A stretch of DNA of 64,000 nucleotides from VAZQ01 sp045811525 (GTDB lineage: Bacteria; Pseudomonadota; Alphaproteobacteria; Rhizobiales; Xanthobacteraceae), in the NCBI GenBank assembly GCA_045811525.1, contig JBJMTV010000016.1, positions 124,001-188,000 of the forward strand. Reading direction: 5' to 3'. Numbering within the stretch: the first letter of the stretch is position 1; every line of letters begins with the position of its first letter. Below, piece after piece: positions 45,355-54,064 of the stretch. The translations under genes were made by a program, and so were the position numbers. The notes beneath the pieces were generated by a model. It ran no database searches. It was not told the origin of the DNA and saw nothing but the letters and a program-made list of their open reading frames with translations.

Positions 45355-45517
45355 AGTGTGGCGGTTCAGAAGTCCGCATCATTCGTGCCGCAAGTTCGTC
45401 ATGCGGACTTCTGAACCAAAGCCACACTAGACTCATAGGTTTGCTAGTGTCCTTCGATCCGAAGTTCGCAAAGTACGGTGCTGCAAAATGATGCGAACTT
45501 CGGAATCGGGACACTAG
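45355..45517 (-). repeat. Two-hairpin composite palindromic repeat, copy 2 (arms B2 and A2), inverted
   Basis: Reverse complement of the element at 12380-12541. Arm B2 (45355-45428) differs from B1 at only a few bases; arm A2 (45444-45517) carries the same CTAGTGTCC... ...GGGACACTAG ends and the AAGTTCGCA/TGCGAACTT stem. The 15-bp spacer is also similar to that of copy 1 (CAAACCTATGAG against CAACTATGGG). It fills nearly all of the nfuA-tsaB gap, 26 bp after nfuA and 14 bp before tsaB. Confidence 0.85.
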
Positions 45518-45531
45518 CGGTCCCCTGTCCG

Positions 45532-46215
45532 ATGCGGGTTCTCGCCATCGACACAGCCCTCGAAGCCTGCTCCGCGGCAGTGCTCGACAGCGATCGCGGC
45601 GGGATCATCGCCAGCGAGACCATGATCATGAGACGCGGTCACGCAGAGGCGATCATGCCCATGATCGCCCGTGTCATGGACCTCGCCGATACCGAATTCG
45701 CTGTGCTCGACCGCATTGCCGTGACCACCGGCCCGGGCAGCTTTACCGGGCTGCGCGTCGGCATCTCGGCGGCGCGCGGCATTGCCCTTGGGGGCGGCAA
45801 GCCTGCGGTCGGGCTATCCACGCTCGCCGGCTTCGCCGCACCGCTTATTGCCGAGGACGACAGCAGCCACGTCGTCGCCGCGATCGACGCACGCCACGAC
45901 CAGGTCTATCTGCAGATTTTCGGCAGAGGCGGACGCACCTTGGTGGCACCGCGCGTGGCGAGCATGCGTGACGCGGTACGTGCTGCCATGACGGGACCAG
46001 CACGCGTGATCGGCTCGGCAGCCAGTCTCCTGGCCGCAGCCTGGCCCAAGGGAGGCGACCAGCCGATTCATGTCGAGCAGCGCGGCGCTCCTGACATTGC
46101 CTGGATTGCCCGGCTCGGCGCCGCCGCAGACGACGGCTATGGTCCGCCGAAGCCGCTTTATCTGCGGGCTCCCGATGCGCAACCGCAAGACGCCGCGCGC
46201 CTGCCGCGTCGATGA
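45532..46215 (+). CDS. tsaB: tRNA threonylcarbamoyladenosine biosynthesis protein TsaB
   Basis: Non-catalytic ASKHA-fold partner of TsaD in t6A37 synthesis. 227 residues from ATG 45532 (MRVLAIDTALEACSAAVLDS). Conserved GHAEAIMPMIARVMDLADTE, ITTGPGSFTGLRVGISAARG-like (here VTTGPGSFTGLRVGISAARG), and the following GLSTLAGFAA. The in-frame start at 45478 lies within the palindromic repeat and is rejected. It overlaps rimI by four bases (ATGA). The t6A product is the substrate of MtaB, encoded at 29968. Confidence 0.95.
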   Translation: MRVLAIDTALEACSAAVLDSDRGGIIASETMIMRRGHAEAIMPMIARVMDLADTEFAVLDRIAVTTGPGSFTGLRVGISAARGIALGGGKPAVGLSTLAGFAAPLIAEDDSSHVVAAIDARHDQVYLQIFGRGGRTLVAPRVASMRDAVRAAMTGPARVIGSAASLLAAAWPKGGDQPIHVEQRGAPDIAWIARLGAAADDGYGPPKPLYLRAPDAQPQDAARLPRR

Positions 46216-46691
46216 TTGGCCTGATCCGCCGGCTGTTCTCGCGCGGGGAGACGCTGTTGTCCACGGCTACAGTGCGCGAGGCGGCTGCATTGGCGAGCTT
46301 GCATGCAGATGCGTTTCATCGCGGTTGGAGCGAGGCTGAGTTCGAGCAACTGCTGCTCGAACGCAACGTCGTGGCGCATCGTGCAACAAGAGGCGCCGGG
46401 CTGGTGGGGTTCATCGTCTCCCGGATCGCAGCCGACGAAGCAGAAATCCTGTCGCTTGCGGTCGCAGTTTCGCAGCGAGGTACCGGCCTGGGAGGGCGGC
46501 TGCTCGACCTGCACCTGCGCAGCCTCGCCGGGCGCGGCGCCCGCACGGTTTTTTTGGAGGTCGATCCGCGCAATGAGCCCGCGGGTCGGCTCTACCGCCG
46601 CGCTGGCTTTCGTGAGGTCGGACGGCGCGAAGGGTACTACTCAACGGCCGGTGGCTCGGCGGCATTGGTACTGCGCCGGGACTTGGTGTGA
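46212..46691 (+). CDS. rimI: Ribosomal-protein-alanine N-acetyltransferase RimI-like
   Basis: GNAT acetyltransferase, 159 residues, from ATG 46212 inside the tsaB stop. Motifs: ALASLHADAFHRGWSEAEFE, GFIVSRIAADEAEILSLAVA, the acetyl-CoA loop QRGTGLGGRLLDLHLRSL, VFLEVDPRNEPAGRLYRRAG and FREVGRREGYY, which is the RimI pattern. E. coli RimI acetylates ribosomal protein S18; context next to tsaB is the standard reason for the name. Position supports the call, but the substrate is not proven here. Confidence 0.92.
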   Translation: MIGLIRRLFSRGETLLSTATVREAAALASLHADAFHRGWSEAEFEQLLLERNVVAHRATRGAGLVGFIVSRIAADEAEILSLAVAVSQRGTGLGGRLLDLHLRSLAGRGARTVFLEVDPRNEPAGRLYRRAGFREVGRREGYYSTAGGSAALVLRRDLV

Positions 46692-46764
46692 CAGCGCTGT
46701 GGAGCCGTGATATCCGACAAGGCCTGAAACTGGGAGACCGCGTGCGCAGGCGACCGGCGTGCAC

Positions 46765-46810
46765 CTAAGTCTCATCAGGAGGAGCCGCTAAGTCGCATCA
46801 GGACGAGCCG
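46765..46810 (+). repeat. 23-bp tandem duplication upstream of fur
   Basis: CTAAGTCTCATCAGGAGGAG + CCG (46765-46787) is followed directly by CTAAGTCGCATCAGGACGAG + CCG (46788-46810), two mismatches apart. It ends 15 bp before the fur ATG and so lies in its leader or promoter. Confidence 0.85.
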
Positions 46811-46825
46811 CGCGAGCGCCCGAGG

Positions 46826-47236
46826 ATGAAAGACATTGAGGCATTGTGCAGCGCTAAAGGCATGCGCATGACCGAGCAGCGCCGCGTCATTGCGCGGGTG
46901 CTGGCCGCCGCCGGCGACCACCCCGACGTGGAGGAGCTCTATCGCCGCTGCGTGGTGGTCGACGACCGGATCTCGATTTCAACGGTCTACCGAACGGTAA
47001 AGCTGTTCGAGGACTCAGGCATTATTGAGCGGCATGATTTCCGCAATGGCCGCGCACGTTACGAGCAGATCCCGGAAAGTCACCATGATCACCTGATCAA
47101 CTTGCGAACCGGAGAGGTGATTGAGTTTCAATCCGAGGATATCGAGCGGTTGCAGAGTGAGATTGCGCGTCGGCTGGGATACCGCCTGGTCGATCATCGG
47201 CTCGAGCTCTATGCCGTCCCGCTCGAGGACAAATAG
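46826..47236 (+). CDS. fur: Fur-family metal-responsive regulator (Fur/Mur)
   Basis: 136-residue Fur-superfamily repressor. Winged-helix part: LCSAKGMRMTEQRRVIARVL, then YRRCVVVDDRISISTVYRTV and FEDSGIIERHDF. Regulatory metal site HHDH at 86-89. The C-terminal CxxC zinc motifs of E. coli Fur are absent (INLRTGEVIEF where CLDCGKV-like sequence would be). In Rhizobiales the Fur ortholog at this locus (rimI-fur-miaB) often responds to manganese and is called Mur, so the metal cannot be assigned here. The tandem repeat just upstream could influence its expression. Confidence 0.92.
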   Translation: MKDIEALCSAKGMRMTEQRRVIARVLAAAGDHPDVEELYRRCVVVDDRISISTVYRTVKLFEDSGIIERHDFRNGRARYEQIPESHHDHLINLRTGEVIEFQSEDIERLQSEIARRLGYRLVDHRLELYAVPLEDK

Positions 47237-47393
47237 CGAGGGCGCACGCTTGGAGCACCGCGGCGGCGCGTGTGACGATTTCCTTTTTGCTCGCAGAGGC
47301 GCTAAGACGACGCCCGCTGCTGCAGCGCCGGAATCGGACAAGGCCATTGGCTTGGAGAAGCAGCAGGGCGAGCAATCCGAGCCGCGTCAGAAC

Positions 47394-48773
47394 ATGCACG
47401 GACCGCGCAAAGTTCATATCAAGTCTTACGGCTGCCAGATGAACGTCTACGATTCCCATCGTATGGCGGACACGCTCGCGCCTATCGGTTTCATCGAGAC
47501 GAGCCGCTCCGACGACGCCGATGTCGTCATCCTCAACACCTGCCATATCCGTGAGAAGGCTGCGGACAAAGTTTACTCAGAGCTCGGGCGCGTGCGTGTG
47601 CTGAAAGAGACCGCCGCGCGCGAGGGGCGCCGGGTCACCATTGTTGTTGCCGGCTGCGTCGCCCAGGCCCACGGCAAGGAGATTGCCCGGCGCGCTCCCA
47701 TTGTCGACGTGGTTGTTGGCCCGCAAAGCTATCACCGGCTCCCGGACCTGCTGGCGCGGTGCGAACAGGCCAAGGTCGTCGACACCGAGTTTCCTGCCGA
47801 GGACAAGTTCACCCTGCTAGCCCCGCCAAGTCGGGCTGCGACACGAGCCCGTGGCGCCTCCGCTTTCGTCACCGTGCAAGAGGGCTGCGACAAGTTCTGC
47901 ACGTTCTGCGTCGTGCCTTATACCCGCGGCGCAGAAGCCTCCCGGCCGGTCAGCCATGTCCTGCGCGAGGTGCAAGGGCTTGCCGAAGCCGGAGTGCGCG
48001 AGATCACGCTCATCGGGCAGAACGTCAATGGGTATCATGGTGAAGGGCCCGACGGGCGGCCGTGCACCTTGGGCCAGCTCCTCGTACGTATCGCGGCGGT
48101 ACCGGGCGTCGCGCGCCTGCGCTATACGACGAGTCATCCGTGTGACATGGACGAAAGCTTGCTTGCAGCGCACCGCGATCTCCCAAGCCTGATGCCTTAT
48201 CTGCACCTGCCGGTGCAGTCGGGCTCAGATCGCATCCTGGCCGCCATGAACCGGCATCATCGCCGCGCCGATTATCTGGAAACTCTCGCCCGCATGCGTG
48301 CCGCTTGTGCGGATCTGGCATTTTCCTCTGACTTCATTGTCGGCTTTCCCGGGGAGACCGAAGAGGATTTCGCGCAGACGCTGTCGCTCATTTCCGAGGT
48401 CGGTTACGCGAGTGCCTTCTCGTTCAAATATTCAGCGCGTCCAGGAACGCCGGCTGCGCAGATGGCCGCCCAGGTTCCAGAGGATGTCAAGTCCGAGAGA
48501 CTGCAGCGTCTGCAGCATCTGATAGGTGAGCAGCAGCGGCGTTTCAGCGCGCAATGCCTCGGCCGCACCATGGAGGTGCTGTTCGAAAAGCCCGGCCGCC
48601 ATCCTGGCCAGATCGTTGGCCGGTCACCATATCTGCAGCCGGTTCAGGTGAAGGCCCCAAGCGAGATGATCGGCGAGGTTGCCCGAGTGACGATCACCGA
48701 GATCAGCGCAAACAGTTTGTTCGGCGAGCTCGCGAAACCGGCGCAGCAAGCGCCCGTACGCCGGGAAGGTTGA
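47394..48773 (+). CDS. miaB: tRNA-2-methylthio-N6-dimethylallyladenosine synthase MiaB
   Basis: Radical-SAM methylthiotransferase making ms2i6A37 in tRNAs reading UNN codons. 459 residues from ATG 47394 (MHGPRKVHIKSYGCQMNVYD); the open frame runs upstream to 47121 through the end of fur without similarity. Auxiliary-cluster cysteines Cys14, Cys50 (LNTCHIREKA) and Cys88 (VAGCVAQ); radical-SAM motif GCDKFCTFCVVPYTRG (Cys165, 169, 172); C-terminal TRAM domain about 390-450. Four bases separate its stop from the phoH start. Confidence 0.96.
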   Translation: MHGPRKVHIKSYGCQMNVYDSHRMADTLAPIGFIETSRSDDADVVILNTCHIREKAADKVYSELGRVRVLKETAAREGRRVTIVVAGCVAQAHGKEIARRAPIVDVVVGPQSYHRLPDLLARCEQAKVVDTEFPAEDKFTLLAPPSRAATRARGASAFVTVQEGCDKFCTFCVVPYTRGAEASRPVSHVLREVQGLAEAGVREITLIGQNVNGYHGEGPDGRPCTLGQLLVRIAAVPGVARLRYTTSHPCDMDESLLAAHRDLPSLMPYLHLPVQSGSDRILAAMNRHHRRADYLETLARMRAACADLAFSSDFIVGFPGETEEDFAQTLSLISEVGYASAFSFKYSARPGTPAAQMAAQVPEDVKSERLQRLQHLIGEQQRRFSAQCLGRTMEVLFEKPGRHPGQIVGRSPYLQPVQVKAPSEMIGEVARVTITEISANSLFGELAKPAQQAPVRREG

Positions 48774-48777
48774 CCCG

Positions 48778-49866
48778 TTGCGCTCGTCTAAATCGGACAA
48801 CGCATCGCTGGTGGCCTCGTCAGCTTCTCGCCCCAACAGTACGGCAGATCAGAATGCGCCAGATCAGAATGCGGCCGCCCAGGTCGTGTTGGCGTTCGAC
48901 GATAATCGACTGGCATCGCTGTTGTTCGGGCAATACGGCCAAAATCTTGCACTCGTGGAACGGCGATTGGGCGTGGTGGCCGATCAACGCGGCAACCACG
49001 TGAGCGTGGCGGGGAGCCGGGATGCTGTGGAGCAGGCCCGGCGTGTGCTGGAGGGTCTCTACGACCGTCTCAAGCGTGGCGACGAGCTCGTCTCCGGCGA
49101 TGTCGAGGGGGCTATTAGGCTCGCTATCGCGCAAGGTTCGCTGTTTGACTATGACCCCGCTGGCGGCCGGCCCAGCTTTGAGGAGATCAACCTCCGCAAA
49201 CGCCCAGTGCGTGCGCGTACTGCCGCCCAGGATGCCTACATTCGGGCGCTGCGTCGCCATGCTCTTGTGTTCGGGACCGGCCCTGCCGGCACTGGCAAAA
49301 CCTGGCTCGCCGTCGCCCACGCGGTCCAGCTTTTCGAGCGCAAGGAGGTCGATCGTATCATCCTGTCGCGTCCGGCGGTCGAAGCAGGAGAGCGGCTCGG
49401 CTTCCTGCCGGGTGATATGCGCGAGAAGGTCGATCCTTATCTGCGCCCAATTTACGACGCGCTCTATGACCTCATGGAAACGCGTATCGTCGAGCGAGCC
49501 TTGCAAACCGGTGAGATCGAGATCGCACCGCTTGCGTTCATGCGCGGGCGCACGCTCTCGAATGCTGTTGTCATTCTTGACGAGGCGCAGAACACGACTT
49601 CCATGCAGATGAAGATGTTCCTCACCCGCTTGGGCGAGAACAGCCGCATGATCGTCACCGGCGATCCGAGCCAAGTGGATTTGCCGCCAGGGCAAGTCTC
49701 AGGATTGGCGGAGGCGACGCGTCTGCTAGAGGACGTGGAGGGGATTGGCCTCGTCACTTACACAGCGCAGGATGTCATCCGCCACGAGCTTGTCGGGCGC
49801 ATCGTCGACGCCTATGACAAGGCCGCTGCGTTGAAGGCTTCAGACGCTCGCGGCAACAGGAAATGA
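48778..49866 (+). CDS. ybeZ: PhoH-like ATPase (YbeZ family)
   Basis: Cytoplasmic P-loop ATPase of the PhoH family, 362 residues from TTG 48778; the first ~35 residues (a Ser/Asn-rich stretch with DQNA repeated twice) are variable and the true start could be a later GTG. A KH-like N-domain is followed by Walker A GTGPAGTGKTWLAVAHAV (P-loop about 168-175), RPAVEAGERLGFLPGDMREK and Walker B VVILDEAQNTTSMQMKMFL. The YbeZ/YbeY pair is linked to rRNA maturation. Its stop overlaps the ATG of ybeY. Confidence 0.93.
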   Translation: MRSSKSDNASLVASSASRPNSTADQNAPDQNAAAQVVLAFDDNRLASLLFGQYGQNLALVERRLGVVADQRGNHVSVAGSRDAVEQARRVLEGLYDRLKRGDELVSGDVEGAIRLAIAQGSLFDYDPAGGRPSFEEINLRKRPVRARTAAQDAYIRALRRHALVFGTGPAGTGKTWLAVAHAVQLFERKEVDRIILSRPAVEAGERLGFLPGDMREKVDPYLRPIYDALYDLMETRIVERALQTGEIEIAPLAFMRGRTLSNAVVILDEAQNTTSMQMKMFLTRLGENSRMIVTGDPSQVDLPPGQVSGLAEATRLLEDVEGIGLVTYTAQDVIRHELVGRIVDAYDKAAALKASDARGNRK

Positions 49867-50450
49867 TGCCTGGCGCTGTTGTTGCGCGGCCGCATGCAAT
49901 GAGCCGAGCCCCAGGGAACCGGAGCGGGGAGCCGCTAGAGGCACGTCAGCCCCACAAGCGGCGTGCGGACATGCTCCGGATCGGCGTGGTGGTCGCTTCC
50001 GCGCGCTGGAAGAGCGCCGGTAACGCCGGCGCGCTGGTACGGCGGGCGATTGCTGCGGCGGCGAAGAGCGTTGCGCACCGGGATGGCGAGGTGGCCGTGG
50101 TGCTCACGGATGATGCCGGCATTCGCAAGCTCAACCGTGACTGGCGGCGCAAGGACGTTGCGACCAATGTGCTGGCATTTCCGGCTGGACCTCTCAGTAT
50201 TGTGCGTGGAGCACCGCGCCTGCTGGGTGATATTGTGATCGCGTACGAAACCACGTTGCGCGAGGCAAGCACCGGCCATATGCCGCTCGACCACCACCTC
50301 GCACATCTTGCAGTGCATGGGTTTCTTCATCTGCTGGGCTATGACCACGGCAGCGACGAGGAAGCCGACAGGATGGAGAGCTTGGAACGGACGATCCTTG
50401 CAGGTCTCGATGTGCCTGATCCCTACCGCCCGCAGGCGCGCCGGTCGTAG
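49863..50450 (+). CDS. ybeY: Endoribonuclease YbeY (16S rRNA maturation)
   Basis: Metal-dependent RNase for 16S rRNA 3'-end maturation and ribosome quality control. 195 residues from ATG 49863, overlapping phoH. The zinc motif HGFLHLLGYDH (His152, His156, His162) is complete. LTDDAGIRKLNRDWRRKDVA and TNVLAFPAG upstream are typical. The N-terminal 37 residues are poorly conserved, so an internal ATG (49971, MLRIGVVV) remains possible. Operon context phoH-ybeY-corC-lnt is classic. Confidence 0.95.
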   Translation: MMPGAVVARPHAMSRAPGNRSGEPLEARQPHKRRADMLRIGVVVASARWKSAGNAGALVRRAIAAAAKSVAHRDGEVAVVLTDDAGIRKLNRDWRRKDVATNVLAFPAGPLSIVRGAPRLLGDIVIAYETTLREASTGHMPLDHHLAHLAVHGFLHLLGYDHGSDEEADRMESLERTILAGLDVPDPYRPQARRS

Positions 50451-50464
50451 TCCGCCCTTCTGTC

Positions 50465-51643
50465 ATGTCCCCCATTCACCCATCGAACGCGAAAGAGTCC
50501 GTGCCAGGTGCCACGCGCAACCTGCCAGTGCCGTTCTCTGTTGCGAGGACGTCTGAGTGGAACGGCGAGGGCTGGTGGGCACGGGCGTTGCGTGCGCTGT
50601 TCGGGTGGAAGCCAAGCAGCATCCGCGCCGACCTCAAGGACGTGCTGGATACCGCAGTGGGCGATACGGGCTTTTCGCCGACTGAGCGGCGGATGCTGCG
50701 TAATATTCTCGGGCTGCGCGAGCGCCGCGTGGTCGACGTCATGGTGCCGCGCGCCGACATCATCGCCGTGCAACGCGACATCACGCTGGGCGAGCTCATG
50801 AAAGTGTTCGCAAGCGCCGGCCATTCTCGCCTCGTCGTCTATGGCGAGACCCTCGACGACGCGATGGGGATGGTGCACATTCGCGATCTCGTCGCCTTCA
50901 TGTCAGAGCGCGCTGCGGCCAGCGCACGCGCGAATAACCTGCGTGATAGAGCCTTTCCCGCCGGCCTAGATCTCGACGCAGTCGATCTATCCATCCTTCT
51001 CTCCGCAACCAAGATCATGCGCGAGATCTTGTTTGCTCCGCCATCCATGCCCGTCCTCGATCTTCTGGCCAAGATGCAAACAACTCGGATTCACCTTGCC
51101 TTGGTGGTGGACGAGTATGGCGGCGCCGACGGCGTGGTCTCGATCGAAGACACGGTCGAGCAGATCGTCGGGGAGATCGCCGACGAGCACGATGAGGACA
51201 CGCCGCCCGATGTGGTGCGTCAGGGCGATGGCTCATTTCTCGTCGATGCTCGCACGAGCCTGGATGACCTTGCCGCTATTCTCGGTGCTGAATTCGAAGT
51301 TGGCGAGGCGGCGAATGAGGTCGATACACTCGCCGGCTATGTTGCGAGCCGGATTGGTCGCGTGCCGGTACGCGGGCAGGTCGTGACCGGGCCGGGGCCG
51401 TTTGAGCTTGAAATCGTCGATGCGGACCCGCGACGCGTCAAGAAGCTGCGCATCTACCGCGGACTGGATCGAAAGACGGCTGGGAATACGGCTGCGAATG
51501 AAGACGCTAGGCGGCTTAGGGCGGCCAGCACCTCGCCAGCTGCGAGCAACTCCGTCACTCCGGCGCAGCCGCCGGCCTCGCCGAACGAATCGGCTAAGCT
51601 CTCGCCCGATTCAGGGCCCTCGAAATCTTGCCCGCATCCGTGA
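50465..51643 (+). CDS. ybeX: CorC/HlyC-type CBS domain protein (YbeX family)
   Basis: 392-residue cytoplasmic protein with a pair of CBS domains (about 85-205: VVDVMVPRADIIAVQRDITL, HSRLVVYGETLDDAMGMVHI, ILFAPPSMPVLDLLAKMQTT) and a C-terminal CorC_HlyC transporter-associated domain (about 250-340: GDGSFLVDARTSLDDLAAIL, GRVPVRGQVV). Relatives are implicated in Mg2+/Co2+ efflux and, for YbeX, ribosome-related physiology. No membrane DUF21 domain is present. The tail from about 345 is low-complexity Ala/Ser/Pro. The stop overlaps the lnt start. Confidence 0.92.
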   Translation: MSPIHPSNAKESVPGATRNLPVPFSVARTSEWNGEGWWARALRALFGWKPSSIRADLKDVLDTAVGDTGFSPTERRMLRNILGLRERRVVDVMVPRADIIAVQRDITLGELMKVFASAGHSRLVVYGETLDDAMGMVHIRDLVAFMSERAAASARANNLRDRAFPAGLDLDAVDLSILLSATKIMREILFAPPSMPVLDLLAKMQTTRIHLALVVDEYGGADGVVSIEDTVEQIVGEIADEHDEDTPPDVVRQGDGSFLVDARTSLDDLAAILGAEFEVGEAANEVDTLAGYVASRIGRVPVRGQVVTGPGPFELEIVDADPRRVKKLRIYRGLDRKTAGNTAANEDARRLRAASTSPAASNSVTPAQPPASPNESAKLSPDSGPSKSCPHP

Positions 51644-53337
51644 CCCTTGTCCGCGTCGCTCAGACCGTCGTGCTGGCGTGGGGCTGGCGGCGCGCGCTGA
51701 TTGCTTTTCTCGCCGGCGCTGTCTCCGCGCTGGCGCTACCGCCTGTTAATCTTTGGCCCATTCCCTTTGCCACTTTCCCGATCCTGGTGTGGCTCGTCGA
51801 TGGCGCGGCGGCGGGCCGCTCGCGCGGTATGTTTGCTGCCGCAAGCGCGGGCTGGTGGTTCGGGTTCGGGTATTTCCTCGTCGGACTCTACTGGGTGGGT
51901 CATGCGTTCCTGGTTGACGCCAAAACCTTCGGCTGGCTTTTGCCTCTGGCCGTCATTGCGTTACCGGCGGGAATGGCCCTGTACACGGCTGTTGGAGTGG
52001 CGTTCGCCCGAGTGATCTGGACGCCCGGTGCAATCCGCATTGTGGCCTTGGCGGTCGCGCTCACCGGCACCGAGTGGCTGCGCGGGCATCTGTTCAGCGG
52101 TTTCCCATGGAATGCATACGGCTATGCGCTGATCACCCCGGCTTGGCTCGCGCAAGGGGCCGCCCTCGTTGGGGTGTGGGGGCTCACGTTCCTCGCAGTG
52201 CTGGTCTATGCGTCACCCGCCATTTTGGCCGACGACAGAGCTGACACGCGCCGCCGGTGGATCGCACCGGCGCTCAGCTCTGCCGTCCTTGCAGCGCTCG
52301 CCGTTTACGGTGCCGTTCGGCTGGCGCACACCCCCACGACCTATGTCGACGGGGTGAGGCTGCGGATCATGCAGCCCAATCTGCAGCAAGATGAAAAGTT
52401 CAATTACGCGCAGAAGCAACGCGTGATGAGCCGTTATCTCGCACTGTCCGACCGCGCCACTGGGCCGCAATCAACCGGCGTGCGCGATGTGACCCACCTG
52501 ATCTGGCCGGAATCCGCCTTTCCATTTTTTCTCGCGCGCGAGGCCGATGCGCGGGCGCAGATCGCCGACTTTCTGCCGCCGGGCACGGTGCTGATCACCG
52601 GTGCCGTGCGCCCTCCGGTCACCCGCCCTGATGTGCCAGTGACGCGCGCCTACAATTCCATTTACGTCCTCGATCACGAGGGGTCGCTGCGCTCGGTTTA
52701 CGACAAGGTTCATCTTGTGCCATTCGGCGAATACCTACCGTTCCAGAGCTGGCTCGAGCGGCTCGGGCTCGTTCAGCTGACCAAGGTGCGGGGCGGCTTC
52801 ATTGCCGGCGAGCGACGGGCCAACCAACACATTCCCGGGGCGCCGAGCTTCCTGCCGTTCGTTTGCTATGAGATTATTTTTCCTGGGGATGCGATGCCCC
52901 AGGCAGAGCGCGCCGGATGGCTTTACCAGCACCTGGGCCGCTACGTTGATTGGCCGTTCGTCGCCGGTACAGGCGAGCGGCCTGGTTGGATGCTCAACCT
53001 GACCAATGACGGCTGGTTCGGCGCGAGCGCCGGACCCTACCAGCACTTCCAGCAGGCGCGGGTGCGGGCAATCGAGCAGGGGCTGCCGCTGGTTCGGGTG
53101 GCGAATACAGGGATCTCTGCAGTGGTCGATCCACTCGGGCGCGTGGTCAACGCATTGCGGCTCGGTGAAGAGGGTGTTCTGGACGGACCGTTGCCACAAC
53201 CTCTACCTCCTCCTCCCTATGCGCGATTCGGTGACGGGCCGCTCGCCGTGAGCTTGGTGATCGCACTCGCACTCGTTCTGCGGGCGCGCAGGCAATCGCG
53301 AAGGTGGCGCAAGCCTGTTGCGCACGAAAAAGCATGA
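51640..53337 (+). CDS. lnt: Apolipoprotein N-acyltransferase
   Basis: Inner-membrane enzyme adding the third acyl chain to lipoproteins. 565 residues from GTG 51640, which overlaps the ybeX stop (GTGA); a TTG at 51628 is the alternative. About six to seven N-terminal membrane helices precede the periplasmic nitrilase-like domain with its catalytic triad: Glu291 (IWPESAFPF), Lys356 (YDKVHLVPFGEYLPF) and Cys409 (FVCYEIIFPG). LTNDGWFGASAGPYQHFQQA is the usual final motif, and a last membrane helix closes the protein. Confidence 0.96.
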   Translation: MTLVRVAQTVVLAWGWRRALIAFLAGAVSALALPPVNLWPIPFATFPILVWLVDGAAAGRSRGMFAAASAGWWFGFGYFLVGLYWVGHAFLVDAKTFGWLLPLAVIALPAGMALYTAVGVAFARVIWTPGAIRIVALAVALTGTEWLRGHLFSGFPWNAYGYALITPAWLAQGAALVGVWGLTFLAVLVYASPAILADDRADTRRRWIAPALSSAVLAALAVYGAVRLAHTPTTYVDGVRLRIMQPNLQQDEKFNYAQKQRVMSRYLALSDRATGPQSTGVRDVTHLIWPESAFPFFLAREADARAQIADFLPPGTVLITGAVRPPVTRPDVPVTRAYNSIYVLDHEGSLRSVYDKVHLVPFGEYLPFQSWLERLGLVQLTKVRGGFIAGERRANQHIPGAPSFLPFVCYEIIFPGDAMPQAERAGWLYQHLGRYVDWPFVAGTGERPGWMLNLTNDGWFGASAGPYQHFQQARVRAIEQGLPLVRVANTGISAVVDPLGRVVNALRLGEEGVLDGPLPQPLPPPPYARFGDGPLAVSLVIALALVLRARRQSRRWRKPVAHEKA

Positions 53338-53547
53338 GCCGCGGCGCGAGGGTGAGCAGCAGGGGAAACAGGTGCGACACTTGGTGGCTTCGCCGGACGG
53401 CGGAACGCAACGGTGTCGCAGTGCGGACCTCCCGGCAAAACGCTAGCGAGCATTGCATGGGCCTGATGCTACAAAGGCGCAAGATATGGCATGTCCTCTT
53501 AGCGTGGCCGTTAACCCGGGCGAACCCGGGTTTGTGAGGAGTACTTG

Positions 53548-53961
53548 ATGGCCGCGAAGAAGGCTCCCAACCCTGTCGACAAGCATGTCGGAGGCCGCGT
53601 GCGTCTGCGGCGAATGATGCTCTCCATGAGCCAGGAGAAGCTCGGCGATGCGCTTGGCTTGACCTTCCAGCAAGTACAAAAGTACGAGAAAGGCACCAAC
53701 CGGATCGGCGCCAGCCGGCTTCAGCAAATCTCGCAGATCCTTCAGGTCCCGGTTGCATTCTTTTTCGAGGGAGCGCCATCCGTCCCATTGATTGGGCCGG
53801 GTCTGGGTGAGGCCCCGTCCGCTGCCTATATTGCGGACTTTCTCGCGAGCTCCGAGGGCTTGGCGCTGAGCAAGGCTTTCATGCGCATCAAAGAGCAGAA
53901 GCTCAGACGGTGCATCGTCGATTTGGTCGAGCAGATCGCCGAAGAAGGCCGCGAGCCCTGA
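53548..53961 (+). CDS. XRE-family helix-turn-helix transcriptional regulator
   Basis: 137-residue regulator with an N-terminal Cro/CI HTH (VGGRVRLRRMMLSMSQEKLG, then LGLTFQQVQKYEKGTNRIGA, about 12-52) and a C-terminal region of unknown role. A GAGGAG Shine-Dalgarno lies six bases before the ATG at 53548. The family, conserved upstream of metK in Hyphomicrobiales and related to Brucella/Sinorhizobium regulators of this type, has no fixed target that can be read from sequence. A 210-bp gap separates it from lnt. The gap to metK contains a degenerate hairpin repeat arm. Confidence 0.93.
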   Translation: MAAKKAPNPVDKHVGGRVRLRRMMLSMSQEKLGDALGLTFQQVQKYEKGTNRIGASRLQQISQILQVPVAFFFEGAPSVPLIGPGLGEAPSAAYIADFLASSEGLALSKAFMRIKEQKLRRCIVDLVEQIAEEGREP

Positions 53962-54064
53962 CGGACCAGCGCCACGGTGACTTTTGCGTCGTCTCGCTTT
54001 CGTCCCACTTCTTGCCCACACCTTGACCACACGTTCGGTCGCTGCAAGAAACACGTGCAGGCTG

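Noticed and set aside
48845..48873. 15-bp tandem repeat at the 5' end of phoH as a regulatory repeat
   Set aside because: It is in frame and simply encodes DQNA twice in the variable N-terminal segment of the protein.
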